A program made the position numbers and the translations under genes. Positions 43,875-53,164 of a stretch of DNA of 64,000 nucleotides are shown here, piece by piece. The notes below the pieces were generated by a model that saw only the letters and a list, made by a program, of their open reading frames with translations, ran no database searches and had not been told where the DNA came from. This DNA comes from Planctomycetes bacterium B3_Pla (lineage in GTDB: Bacteria > Planctomycetota > Phycisphaerae > Sedimentisphaerales > Anaerobacaceae), in the NCBI GenBank assembly GCA_005223045.1, contig NJBM01000001.1, positions 124,001 through 188,000 of the forward strand. The letters run 5' to 3'. Position 1 is the stretch's first letter. The number at the start of each line of letters is the position of its first letter.

Positions 43875-46465
43875 TCGAACAGATCAATCACATCGCAGAT
43901 TTGTGGTGGAGCGGGGCGATAGCCATGTTCTGGCAGGTCAGTGTTCTTATCATACTAATTGGCTGTGTCGATATAATTATTCGAAGATGGGCCTGGCCGC
44001 AGCTAAGGTACGCTCTGTGGTTGATGGTATTGATCAAGCTTATTCTGCCGCCTACGATTTCTCTGTCAACCAGCATCACATCCAAGCTGCAACCTTTGGC
44101 CAGACAGATAGTCGCCAGAGAAAGTCACGAGGAAAATGCGAACACAACAGCGGCAATGATACTCGCACATCTTGAAGCCGCGACGGCCGGACCTGCAGTT
44201 GTAGCGACATCTTCTCGCGATACTGTCACTGAGCGGCCGCCGGCACTTGTTTTTACCGGTTCCGAAAATGTGGCTGGCGAATCTCCGAATGCAGTTTATG
44301 TTAAACCCATTTGGCAGGCATACGTGATGGCAATATGGCTGGCGGGAATATTTGTTCTGGGCGGCTGGCTTATCATCAAATTGCTGCATCTGCGGAAAGA
44401 AGACGACGAGCTCGCAACGACAGCATCGCTTCCGGAATCCTTTTATGACTCAATGGCTCGATGCGCTAAACGTTTGGAACTTCGCCGAGCCCCGAAGGTA
44501 GTACAGACTCGAAGGGTGGCATGTCCGGCTGTCTTCGGCACGGTCCGGCCGGTGCTGCTTATGCCCGTCGGATACCTAAGCAAGATGACACGCAGGGACA
44601 CTGAGAATATGCTTCTGCACGAGTTTGCTCATATCAAAAGAGGCGACCTGTGGGTACATGGTTTCTATATGCTTCTGCAGATTGTTTACTGGTATAACCC
44701 GCTGCTGTGGCTCGTCCGCAGCCAGATGCACCACCTGCGCGAGTTGTGCTGTGATGCTACGGTCGCTCGACTCTTGAAAGACAGAACGAGCGAATATCGC
44801 CAAACGCTGATTGACGTGGCGCGCAGATTCCTCACAAAACCCACAGAGCCAGGCCTTGGTCTGCTCGGACTCTTCGAAGATTCCAACCGTTTGCTTGTTA
44901 GACTAAACTGGCTAAAAAAAGAAACCTGGAGGTACCAAAAAATGAAGAAACTAACAATCGTCACCACAATTGTCCTAATGCTCGCCTTTGTTCTTCCCAT
45001 GGCTCAGGCCCAGGACAAACCCTCAACCGAGGAAAGCAGCGCCGACTCTGTACTAGCCGAAGACCAGCCCTTGCAGAGCCAGAATATCCCAGCGGCCGAG
45101 CACGAACATCAGCAGAACCAGGAACAGTTGTCACAAGCCCTGCAGGTACTTCAGGCCCAGCTTCAACAACTCCAGATCGAAAAACAGAAACTCCAGCATG
45201 AACTTCATGCACTGGAACATGCCAGGCACGCCAAAGACCGGGCCGCACAAGCTACATTAAAGGCTAAACAAGCTACGCTAAAAGCTAAAGAGGCGAAGGC
45301 TAAGGCTGCCAAGATAAAAATCGATGCGGAGGCAAAGAAAACCGATGCAGAGGCACAAAAGGTCGACGCTGAAGCACGAAAAGCCGAACTCGATGCGAAA
45401 CAATGGGAGCAATGGGCCAAGCAAATGGAAGCCTGGGCAGCAAATTACAAGACCTGGGCCGACAGCGATGAATTCAAACAGTGGCAAAAAGACATTGAGC
45501 GGTGGGCGCAGGACCTGGCAAAGTCGAACCTGAGAATGCGGGCCGGTGAGCCCGGCCCGGCGCCGGAACCCGGTCCGATGCCTGTGATGCCACCGTTGCC
45601 GTCAATGCCCGTACCCGTTGCACCCACTGCGCCAATGCCCCTTGGTGTGGCCCTTCCGGATGTTATGGACATTGTTGAGGACCTTCCGCTGATCAGCGGC
45701 TACTTCAGCACCGTCGACATGGCTCTCACCCCGTCGGCCGAAGAGGTTCCCCTGGGCAAACCGGGCCGGGACATTGAGGTCAAGAAGGACAAGAGCGGTA
45801 AGTATGTTGCGACAACGCTGATGCACTTCCTGGCGAAGGCTCAACCCGGCAAACCCTTCGTTGTCAGAAACAAACTCGGCGGTATCATCTTGCGCCCCAG
45901 TAAAGACGGCACCTGCGATGTCAGGGCGCGCATCCGGGGAACAGCCAAGTCGCCCGATCAAGCTCGGGCAATGGTTGAGACAGTGGGAATGAACCTCGAC
46001 TCGTCGGAAAAGAGATACTATCTCGAGCCAGTCAGGCACGACGGCGGCAAGTGGGATAACCTCAACGTGGCCCTGCACATAACCGTGCCGCCCGGCGTCC
46101 TGCTCGATGTCAAGACCGAGCTGGGAAGCGTCGAGCTACGTGATCTCAAAGGCCGTATCAAGGCCGCGACCAATCTTGGAGGTATCAAAGCCGTCAATAC
46201 GACAGGAGACGTAGAGTTGGTCACGAACTTAGGTGATATCGAATTCATGGCACCGAAGGATCTTTCCGCCAGGCTCCAGGTCCAGACCAAGATGGGGTCC
46301 ATCAAGAGCGATCTGCCTCTGGACATCAGCAAAGCCAACATGTTCCAGAGAAAGGCCGAAGGCACCATCGGGACCGGCCAGGGAAACGTTCGCATGACCA
46401 CGGACATGGGGAGCATCCGCCTGTACTGGCAGCACTTGACACATCACGAGCACGGATCGCATTAG
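43871..46465 (+). CDS. M56/BlaR1-like membrane protease fused to an exported coiled-coil and DUF4097-like part
   Basis: An 864-residue protein. Residues 1-340 are BlaR1-like: membrane helices near 15-37, 46-66 and 153-174, the zinc motif HEFAH at 250-254, and the downstream ELCCDATV with its Glu. From residue 358 a second signal-like segment follows (MKKLTIVTTIVLMLAFVLP), then a long coiled coil rich in Ala, Lys and Glu (about 415-530), a Pro-rich linker (about 555-590) and a beta-repeat region with VELVTNLGDIEF and MTTDMGSIRLYW, similar to DUF4097 adhesin-like repeats. GGAGG nine bases before the Met358 codon suggests a second start. No penicillin-binding sensor domain is seen. Confidence 0.85.
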   Translation: MIEQINHIADLWWSGAIAMFWQVSVLIILIGCVDIIIRRWAWPQLRYALWLMVLIKLILPPTISLSTSITSKLQPLARQIVARESHEENANTTAAMILAHLEAATAGPAVVATSSRDTVTERPPALVFTGSENVAGESPNAVYVKPIWQAYVMAIWLAGIFVLGGWLIIKLLHLRKEDDELATTASLPESFYDSMARCAKRLELRRAPKVVQTRRVACPAVFGTVRPVLLMPVGYLSKMTRRDTENMLLHEFAHIKRGDLWVHGFYMLLQIVYWYNPLLWLVRSQMHHLRELCCDATVARLLKDRTSEYRQTLIDVARRFLTKPTEPGLGLLGLFEDSNRLLVRLNWLKKETWRYQKMKKLTIVTTIVLMLAFVLPMAQAQDKPSTEESSADSVLAEDQPLQSQNIPAAEHEHQQNQEQLSQALQVLQAQLQQLQIEKQKLQHELHALEHARHAKDRAAQATLKAKQATLKAKEAKAKAAKIKIDAEAKKTDAEAQKVDAEARKAELDAKQWEQWAKQMEAWAANYKTWADSDEFKQWQKDIERWAQDLAKSNLRMRAGEPGPAPEPGPMPVMPPLPSMPVPVAPTAPMPLGVALPDVMDIVEDLPLISGYFSTVDMALTPSAEEVPLGKPGRDIEVKKDKSGKYVATTLMHFLAKAQPGKPFVVRNKLGGIILRPSKDGTCDVRARIRGTAKSPDQARAMVETVGMNLDSSEKRYYLEPVRHDGGKWDNLNVALHITVPPGVLLDVKTELGSVELRDLKGRIKAATNLGGIKAVNTTGDVELVTNLGDIEFMAPKDLSARLQVQTKMGSIKSDLPLDISKANMFQRKAEGTIGTGQGNVRMTTDMGSIRLYWQHLTHHEHGSH
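44928..44944 (+). promoter_or_regulatory. Internal ribosome-binding site and ATG in the M56 gene
   Basis: GGAGG (44928-44932), nine bases, ATG (44942-44944), in frame, at the start of a complete signal peptide. It could direct a free exported coiled-coil/DUF4097-like protein of about 507 residues. Confidence 0.55.
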
Positions 46466-46500
46466 GCGGAACGTCCTCCTTCAAAACGGTCAGCAGGAGT

Positions 46501-46534
46501 ACAAAGCCGGGTCCACTTGATCCGGCTTTGTTTA
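46501..46534 (+). terminator. Terminator after the BlaI-M56 operon
   Basis: ACAAAGCCGG and CCGGCTTTGT form a ten-base stem with an 11-base loop, followed by a short T run. Confidence 0.7.
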
Positions 46535-46657
46535 TGCGCTCGGCGGAAGCCAAACCTGCATTTTGCCCTCACGGATTTTTTTCCTGTCGCAAAATCGGCG
46601 AATCCCGCACTATATATCGAGAGCACGAAACTTTGAGTGAATTTTTGAGGTGCTAAG

Positions 46658-47206
46658 ATGTCTGAAACTGACAAATACTATGTTGAGCGATGTTTGGACG
46701 GTCATCCGGACGATTTTCGCTACCTTGTGCGGCGCTATCAGGCGGCCCTGTTGGCCAATCTGGCCGGCAAATTGGGCAACAGAGACCGCGCCGAGGACGC
46801 CGCACAGGAGGCACTCGTAAGGGCCTATTTCAATATGGGCAAGCTAAGAAAGCCGGATTCCTTCTTCTCCTGGCTGCTCGGCATCGCCGACCGCGTCGCG
46901 AAAGAACAGGTAAGAGAAGAACAAATCCAACGCCAGCGTCAAATCGTCCGCTCATCACTTCAAGAATCCTCCGGCACAGAACTCTCACAAGATTATGCTC
47001 TCGAAACGGCTATTGCCGAGCTGCCCGAGACGTACCGGCAGGTCATCCTGCTGCGATACTACGGGCAGCACTCCTGTAACAAGATCGCCGAGCGGCTGAG
47101 TATGCCGTTGGGCACAGTCACAAAAACACTATCACGGGCCTATGCCATGCTGCGCACATCGCTGAACCAGCAGGCACAGACGGAACTTCACGAGGTGGAA
47201 AAATGA
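46658..47206 (+). CDS. ECF sigma factor 2
   Basis: A 182-residue ECF sigma factor. Region 2 is seen in FRYLVRRYQAALLANLAGKL, EDAAQEALVRAYFNMGKL and FFSWLLGIADRV; region 4 in LPETYRQVILLRYYGQHSCNKIAERLSMPLGTVTKTLSRAYAMLR. GAGGTG precedes the ATG. It overlaps the zinc-finger anti-sigma gene by four bases (ATGA), the classical arrangement of a sigma and its membrane-bound inhibitor. Confidence 0.93.
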   Translation: MSETDKYYVERCLDGHPDDFRYLVRRYQAALLANLAGKLGNRDRAEDAAQEALVRAYFNMGKLRKPDSFFSWLLGIADRVAKEQVREEQIQRQRQIVRSSLQESSGTELSQDYALETAIAELPETYRQVILLRYYGQHSCNKIAERLSMPLGTVTKTLSRAYAMLRTSLNQQAQTELHEVEK

Positions 47207-48492
47207 ACTGCACAGAATGCAAAGAACTCCTGGTCGCACACATCGAAGGGCTTTTGGACGCATCGCAGGAAAAGGCTGTTGAAGAACACCTGAAGGACTG
47301 TAGTGCCTGTCAGGCCGAAGCCGAGACGTTGATAGGTCTTCACGACCGGCTGGCAAGCAATGGCCGATCCATCGCCCAGCGCGATCTTGAAAATGATGTT
47401 ATGAACCAGATTGTAAGAGAACAGAAGGCAAGGCTCAAAACGGCCGAAAAAGCCGCCGAAAGCCTTAAGCTAAGGAGATTTATCATGAAGAGTCGATTTG
47501 CAAAAATAGCCGCCGCGGCGGTAATAATTATTGCCGTGCTAATAGGCATCAATCCATTAGAAAGTTCCATAACCTTTGCCGATGTCGTCGAGCCGATCCT
47601 CAACGCAAAGACTGTGATCTTTGACATGGTCATAGGCAGCGACGATTCAGACCCCGTGATGCACGAGGTCGTTGTAGGTTCGCGAATCAGAAGGACCTTG
47701 TCGAACCTGCCGGGGCTGGTCCAGATTCTCGATCTGGACAGTGGGCGGATGCTCGCACTCGATACCGCAGGAAAAACCGGTTCGTATATAGATATCGGCG
47801 GTTTTGTTCAGGACGGAACGCAGAATTATGTCGAATTCCTCCAGCAAATCATCAGACAGGTACAGGATGGTAACGTTGAAAAGCTCAGTGAGCAGGACAT
47901 CGACGGGAAGAAAGCGATTGGATTCGTCGGCAAAGGTCAAAACGAAGACGTAACAATCTGGGCCGATCCCAAAACAGGTCATCCACTGCGGATAGAACTT
48001 CGGATTGGGCAGACGTCCATCATCATGAAGAACTTCCAGTTTGATGTGCCGGTTGACGACGCACTCGTGAGCATGGAACTGCCAGCCGGATACACCGAAG
48101 AGGAGGCAACTGCCGATCTCACGGACTTGAGCGAACAGGACTTTGTCGAGAGCCTTCGGATCTTCGCCGAGATTATCGGTGACGACGTGTTTCCCGATGC
48201 TGTAGGAACCGAAATTACGATGAAGCAAATGCCGGTGCTTGTGGAGAAGGCCCAGCAGAAGGGCATTTCGGATGAAGAAATAGGGCAACTCGGGACAAAG
48301 CTTGGTCGCGGGATGCTCTTCCACCAAATGCTGGACGCCCAGGGGCAGTGGAACTATGCCGGGGCCGGTGTCAAACTCGGCGATGCCGCGACGGCCATCT
48401 TCTGGTATCAGCCCGCCGGCTCGCAGACCTACCGCGTGATCTACGGCGACCTGAGCGCCAAGGATGTAGCGCCCGAAAACCTGCCGCAATAG
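47203..48492 (+). CDS. Anti-sigma factor with zf-HC2 and LolA-like exported domain
   Basis: A 429-residue protein. Residues 1-45 are an anti-sigma zinc finger (CTECKELL, then HLKDCSAC), which should bind ECF sigma 2. A helical linker follows, then a membrane helix at about 99-118 (KIAAAAVIIIAVLIGI), and an exported part whose W-A-D-P-K-T-G-H-P-L-R-I-E and LPAGY phrases match the regulator at 41260 and the LolA/RseB-like fold. The last 130 residues are a separate exported region. In-frame AGGAG plus ATG at 47473-47487 (residue 95) could make a form without the zinc finger. Confidence 0.85.
   Translation: MNCTECKELLVAHIEGLLDASQEKAVEEHLKDCSACQAEAETLIGLHDRLASNGRSIAQRDLENDVMNQIVREQKARLKTAEKAAESLKLRRFIMKSRFAKIAAAAVIIIAVLIGINPLESSITFADVVEPILNAKTVIFDMVIGSDDSDPVMHEVVVGSRIRRTLSNLPGLVQILDLDSGRMLALDTAGKTGSYIDIGGFVQDGTQNYVEFLQQIIRQVQDGNVEKLSEQDIDGKKAIGFVGKGQNEDVTIWADPKTGHPLRIELRIGQTSIIMKNFQFDVPVDDALVSMELPAGYTEEEATADLTDLSEQDFVESLRIFAEIIGDDVFPDAVGTEITMKQMPVLVEKAQQKGISDEEIGQLGTKLGRGMLFHQMLDAQGQWNYAGAGVKLGDAATAIFWYQPAGSQTYRVIYGDLSAKDVAPENLPQ
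47473..47487 (+). promoter_or_regulatory. Internal ribosome-binding site and ATG in the anti-sigma gene
   Basis: AGGAG, seven bases, ATG, in frame, just before the membrane helix. Nearly the same bases occur at 41422-41436. Confidence 0.55.
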
Positions 48493-48515
48493 CTCTTTCT
48501 CAAAATAGCAAAAGT

Positions 48516-48545
48516 AAGAAGCCGGGCTTGTCTGCCCGGCTTCTT
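48516..48545. terminator. Bidirectional terminator
   Basis: AAGAAGCCGGGC and GCCCGGCTTCTT form a 12-base stem with a six-base loop between the convergent anti-sigma gene and sulfatase 2. Confidence 0.75.
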
Positions 48546-48575
48546 GCATTATGGTCTGCTCCGCAACTAATCGGG

Positions 48576-50090
48576 CTATTTCTTCGGCAGGCCCCCGTAG
48601 TAAGGATATGTGTCGAAGGCATCGCCTTTGCCAAGAACGCGAGGGTCTTTGGTCGCTTTTAGTTCGGTCATCAAGGCGTCGGCGAGTTTCTTTTTGACTT
48701 TGGCGTATCCGGATTCGCCCGCTACATTGTTCAATTGATCGGGGTCCTTAGCCAGATCGTATAGCTCCTCGGCCGGACGTCTTCCGAAGCCCAGCTCGAA
48801 CAGCCTCTTGACCTTCGGATCGTCACGGTATTTGAGCATATAGGATTTGGTTGGCGCCGCATCGACATCGGCGTAGCCGTAGTGCGTGCCGCGAGGACGG
48901 ACCACATTTATCTCTACGGGCTGCGCGTAACCTTTCGGAGCGCCGGCGGGCCAGCGCTCGGGCTTGAAGTTGCGGATGTACAGGTAATCGTGTGTGCGTA
49001 TCGCGCGCATGGGATAGCCGCCCGTACCGGTTTCCTGACAGACTACGTGGCGCTCCTTGCCCGTCAGGACGTGGCCGCGCTTGCGGTCCACTCGGCCGGA
49101 TTTGCCGGAAGTGAGGATGTCCAGAAAGCTCCTTGCCGTCATCTCCTCAGTTGGTTTCAAACCGGCCGCTTCAAGAAACGTCGGGGCCAAATCGGTAAGA
49201 CTAATGAAATCTTCCACGACCCTGCCGCCCTTGACCGTTGCGGGCCAGCGGACGGCAAGCGGAACGTTCGTGCCCATATCGTAAAGGTTGCTCTTGCATC
49301 GCGGGAACGGCATCCCGTTGTCGCCGGAAATCACGACGAGCGTATTATCAAGCTCGCCGTCCTGTTCGAGAATCTTCAACAGCTCGCCTACCTCAGTGTC
49401 GAAACGCTGAACCTCCCAGTAGTAATCGCAAATATCCGTGCGGACCGTTTCGCTGTCAGGCATACACGCAGGCACTTCTACATCATCGAGTTTCATCCCG
49501 CTCTTGATGCCGGACCGCCATTTATATACACGATGCGGGTCCGAGCTGCCGAACCAGAAGCAGAAGGGCTTGCCCTCAGGCTGGGCTTCTCGAAATTCAC
49601 GAAAGTCCTTATAACGCGGACCCGCGGGGTTTCGTGTTCGCCCGCCCGGCGCATCCCGACCCGGCGCCCATCCCTTGCGGGTGTAACCCACGTGATAACC
49701 CGCTTCTTCCAGTATGTCGGGATAGACCGCGAACTTTGCCGGAAGCGTGCTCCAGAGGTTGCCGCCCTCTTCCAGACGCCAGTGCCACTGGCCGGTCAGG
49801 ATCGCCCCTCGCGACGGCGTGCATGAAGGCGATGAAACAAACGCATTCTCGAACAGCACACCCTGCCGCGCGACTCTGTCGAACGTCGGCGTCATTACGA
49901 CCTTATCCCCGGCAATGCTCGCGTGGGGCCAGGACCAGTCGTCTGCAAGGCAAAACAGAATATTGGGCCTTTTCTTCGACTTTCGACCCGCCCCTGCAAA
50001 TGCGCAGCTTCCCAGAGCTGCCGAGCCTAACAGCCCCAACGCCCCACAGCCCAGACTCCTCACAAAATCGCGCCGCTTCAGTTCAATCAT
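48576..50090 (-). CDS. Tat-exported sulfatase 2
   Basis: A 504-residue sulfatase with Tat signal KRRDFVRSLG and a possible lipobox (ALGSC). The formylglycine motif is SCTPSRGAILTG (Cys form), with metal ligands in ILFCLADDWSWPHAS and VISGDNGMPF. It is the last of three sulfatase genes in a row on the minus strand (53.1 to 48.6 kb) and shares the layout of a heparan N-sulfatase-like branch by general appearance only. The substrate is unknown. Confidence 0.9.
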   Translation of the reverse strand: MIELKRRDFVRSLGCGALGLLGSAALGSCAFAGAGRKSKKRPNILFCLADDWSWPHASIAGDKVVMTPTFDRVARQGVLFENAFVSSPSCTPSRGAILTGQWHWRLEEGGNLWSTLPAKFAVYPDILEEAGYHVGYTRKGWAPGRDAPGGRTRNPAGPRYKDFREFREAQPEGKPFCFWFGSSDPHRVYKWRSGIKSGMKLDDVEVPACMPDSETVRTDICDYYWEVQRFDTEVGELLKILEQDGELDNTLVVISGDNGMPFPRCKSNLYDMGTNVPLAVRWPATVKGGRVVEDFISLTDLAPTFLEAAGLKPTEEMTARSFLDILTSGKSGRVDRKRGHVLTGKERHVVCQETGTGGYPMRAIRTHDYLYIRNFKPERWPAGAPKGYAQPVEINVVRPRGTHYGYADVDAAPTKSYMLKYRDDPKVKRLFELGFGRRPAEELYDLAKDPDQLNNVAGESGYAKVKKKLADALMTELKATKDPRVLGKGDAFDTYPYYGGLPKK

Positions 50091-50143
50091 TTTATCTTCT
50101 CTTTCCTTGTCTTTAGTTTTGTGACACGCTTCCTACTAACACT

Positions 50144-51658
50144 TTACCCCCGCGCAGCCTTGCAGCGCCGGGCCCACACATCATACATCCGGGCCATCTC
50201 CTCGACCTTCTCCGGCATCTCGCCGGCCAGGTCGTTAAGCTCAGTCCGGTCGGCTTCCATATCGTAAAGTTCCCACGGGTTATCGCCCACGGTGACAAGT
50301 TTCCATTTGCCCTGGCGAACAGCCTTATTGCGCATAAACTCCCAGAACAGCGCATCGTGCCCCCGGCGTTTGTGACCGTCGAAGATCGGCAGCAGACTCT
50401 TGCCCTCCAGATCAGTGATCCTGTATCCCTTATACTGCGAAGGGTATTGCCCTCCCGCCACATCCAGACAGGTCGCCATTACGTCGATGATATGGCCGAC
50501 CTGATGGGTAATTGCGCCGCGCTTCTTGATCACGTTCGGCCAGTGAACAATGAAGGGCGTGGCGTTGCCGCCCTCGTGGTTGAATCGCTTGTAGAGACGG
50601 AACGGCGTGTTGCTGAGGTTCGCCCAGCTCGAATCATACGTCCGGTACGACTCGGCAGGTCCCGGTGGAATGTCCTTCGTCTTGTTTCGCTCGTAGGGGC
50701 AGCCACCGTTGTCTGAGAGGAACATGATCAGGGTGTTGTCATCGACCTTTAGCTCCTTGAGTTTCTCCACAATTCGCCCGATGTTTTGGTCCATCCGATC
50801 GACCATCGCGGCATAGACTGCCATATCCAGGTCTTCGGCCTTTTTGTCCTCGACCTGCTCCCAGGGAGGAATGTCACTGAACGATTTGTGCTTGTCGGCT
50901 CCGCGCTCGCTCGGGGCCCACTTCTTGTCGATCAACCCCAGTCTAATCAGCCGTTCGTAGCGTTTTTTGCGCAAAACGTCCCAACCCTTCATGTACCTGC
51001 CGCGATATTTCTCGATGTCTTCGGGCAAAGCGTGCAGCGGGTAATGCGGTGCGTTGTAGGCGAGATAGAGAAAGAAGGGCTTGTCCTTCCGACCCGTCTC
51101 ATCAAGAAACTCAAGCGCATAATCGGTGAAGGCATCAGTGGTGTAGAAGTTCTTGTCGGTCGTTGTGAACGGTTCTCTATCCAGGCGAAAAGTTTTGTCA
51201 GGGACGAAGTAACTGCACGCCCCGCCGAGCATGCCGAAGTATCGGTCAAATCCGCGATCCATTGGCGTGCCGCCGACGTGCCACTTGCCCGATACGAGCG
51301 TTGTGTAGCCGACCCTGCGCAGCGCCTCGGCTATAGTGACGCAATTCTTGCCCCTGCCGATGTCGGTCTGCTGATGGTACAGACCCGTCAGTATCGAGTT
51401 ACGGGTGGGCGAGCACTTGGCACAGTTGTAAAACTGCGAAAAGCGCAGGCCTTCGGCTGCGAGATTGTCAAGGTTCGGAGTCTGTATCTCCCCGCCGTAG
51501 CAGCCCAGATCCGAATATCCCAGGTCGTCCGCCAATATCAGCACAATGTTGGGCCTCTTTTTATCGGCTGCTGAGACCAGCTTTGGAACCATCAGCGATG
51601 CCGCACCCAATCCAACTGCCTTTAGAAAATTCCGCCGTGTATTACGAACTGTCTTCAT
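50144..51658 (-). CDS. Tat-exported sulfatase 3
   Basis: A 504-residue sulfatase with Tat signal NTRRNFLKAVGLGAASL and the motif KCSPTRNSILTG (Cys form). Metal ligands are in IVLILADDLGYSDLG and MFLSDNGGCP. The ATG at 51658 has AGGAG three to four bases away in GGAGAAAATG and is preferred to the ATG at 51700, whose extra residues are only Lys/Glu-rich and overlap the preceding gene. Middle member of the trio. Confidence 0.9.
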   Translation of the reverse strand: MKTVRNTRRNFLKAVGLGAASLMVPKLVSAADKKRPNIVLILADDLGYSDLGCYGGEIQTPNLDNLAAEGLRFSQFYNCAKCSPTRNSILTGLYHQQTDIGRGKNCVTIAEALRRVGYTTLVSGKWHVGGTPMDRGFDRYFGMLGGACSYFVPDKTFRLDREPFTTTDKNFYTTDAFTDYALEFLDETGRKDKPFFLYLAYNAPHYPLHALPEDIEKYRGRYMKGWDVLRKKRYERLIRLGLIDKKWAPSERGADKHKSFSDIPPWEQVEDKKAEDLDMAVYAAMVDRMDQNIGRIVEKLKELKVDDNTLIMFLSDNGGCPYERNKTKDIPPGPAESYRTYDSSWANLSNTPFRLYKRFNHEGGNATPFIVHWPNVIKKRGAITHQVGHIIDVMATCLDVAGGQYPSQYKGYRITDLEGKSLLPIFDGHKRRGHDALFWEFMRNKAVRQGKWKLVTVGDNPWELYDMEADRTELNDLAGEMPEKVEEMARMYDVWARRCKAARG

Positions 51659-51683
51659 TTTCTCCTCTTTCTTCTTTTTACTG

Positions 51684-53090
51684 TCACGCTTGTTTCTCAA
51701 CCTTCCCCGGCGGTCGAGAGTTGGCCTTTAGTTCGTTGTCATATTCCTTCATCACGTTCGCCAGGCGTTCGACGATTTCGGGGTGGTTGTCGGCAAGGTT
51801 GTTCTTTTCGCTTATATCGGCTTTGAGGTCGTACAATTCGATTTTCTTCTTGCTGCGGCGAAGCTTCCACCTGCCCTTACGGACCGCTTCGAGGGTGGTG
51901 CCCCTGTAATAGAAATAAGCTTCGTGCGGCGACTTCGCCCCCCGCGTGCCCGCCATCAGAGGCCATACATCCCTGCCGTCAATCACCCGGTCGGCAGGCA
52001 CTTTGGCGCCGGACAATCGTGCAAAGGTGGGCAATATGTCAATCGTGCCGCAGATCTCGCCGCATACTTTGCCGGCAGGAATTTTGCCGGGCCAGCGCAT
52101 GATGCAAGGTTCGCGCATGCCGCCCTCGTAAGTGGTAAATTTACCGTCGCGCAGCGGCAGGGCCGAGCCTGCATGATGTTTCTTGGAAAGCCACGGACCG
52201 TTGTCGCTTGTAAAGACCACGAGCGTGTCTCTGTCAACCCCTGCCGTTTTGAGAGCTGCAAAAATCTGACCGACAGAATCGTCGATCTGCTCGATGGTTG
52301 CCTTATACGCCTTGTGGACATCCTCGACGAAAAATTCGTCCGAGACAAAAAGTGGAACATGCGGCATCGTGTGAGGTAAGTAAAGGAAGAAGGGCCTGCT
52401 CTTGTTCTCGTGAATGAACTTGACAGCTTCTTTAGTGTAGCGTTCGGTCAGCGTTGTCTGCACAGCCGGGCGCTCGACGATCTCCTTGTCGCGCATCAGC
52501 GGCGGATTCCAGGGGGTGTAATCCTTTTGCCGCCATGCTCGATCCAGGCTCTTGTCCCTGTCTTCGACGCCGTCCATATCGTTGGAGTAAGGAATACCGA
52601 AATAGGAGTCAAATCCGTTACTCGTCGGCAAAAACTCAGGCAGATGGCCCAGATGCCACTTGCCGACACAGGCGGTGGCGTAGCCTTGCCCCTTGAGAAC
52701 ATCGGCAACCGTGACTTCCCTGGGATTCAGGCCGATATTGTCTCGCCTGAACAACACCTTGGTTATGCCGACACGCGGGGGATAGCAGCCCGTCATCAGT
52801 GCGGCTCTTGAAGGCGAACAGACCGAGCAGGCGGAATAGAAGTTCGTGAATTTCATGCCTTCGGCGGCCATGCGGTCCAGGTTGAGCGTCTTGATTGACG
52901 GCGAGCCGAAGCAACCGACGTCCTGGTAACCCTGGTCATCGGTAAAGATGATTACGAAATTGGGCTTGCCCGCACGGGCCTCGCCGCCCACCCGTTGGCT
53001 GCCGGCCGTGCAACTCGGCGCCGCCAGCGACGCCATGCCGACACCAAGTGCTCTTAGAAAATCACGACGAGTATAATCAGGTACGCTCAT
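51684..53090 (-). CDS. Tat-exported sulfatase 4
   Basis: A 468-residue sulfatase with Tat signal TRRDFLRALGVGMASL and a lipobox-like APSC. The formylglycine motif is VCSPSRAALMTG (Cys form), with metal ligands in FVIIFTDDQGYQDVG and VFTSDNGPW. AGGAG and AAGGA precede the ATG. It is the first of the trio and follows tilS by 74 bases. With three adjacent exported sulfatases, a sulfated polysaccharide is the likely target, but no lyase or glycosidase gene accompanies them here. Confidence 0.9.
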   Translation of the reverse strand: MSVPDYTRRDFLRALGVGMASLAAPSCTAGSQRVGGEARAGKPNFVIIFTDDQGYQDVGCFGSPSIKTLNLDRMAAEGMKFTNFYSACSVCSPSRAALMTGCYPPRVGITKVLFRRDNIGLNPREVTVADVLKGQGYATACVGKWHLGHLPEFLPTSNGFDSYFGIPYSNDMDGVEDRDKSLDRAWRQKDYTPWNPPLMRDKEIVERPAVQTTLTERYTKEAVKFIHENKSRPFFLYLPHTMPHVPLFVSDEFFVEDVHKAYKATIEQIDDSVGQIFAALKTAGVDRDTLVVFTSDNGPWLSKKHHAGSALPLRDGKFTTYEGGMREPCIMRWPGKIPAGKVCGEICGTIDILPTFARLSGAKVPADRVIDGRDVWPLMAGTRGAKSPHEAYFYYRGTTLEAVRKGRWKLRRSKKKIELYDLKADISEKNNLADNHPEIVERLANVMKEYDNELKANSRPPGKVEKQA

Positions 53091-53164
53091 ATCCTTTTCT
53101 CCTGGTTGCCACTTTCGTTTTCATCTGAACCCTGTTTGCATTCTATTGGCGCGGCCACGTTGTA

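Noticed and set aside
48882..49826. 314-codon open frame on the plus strand opposite sulfatase 2
   Set aside because: Shadow of a clear sulfatase gene; the translation is low-complexity and Arg/Ala-rich.
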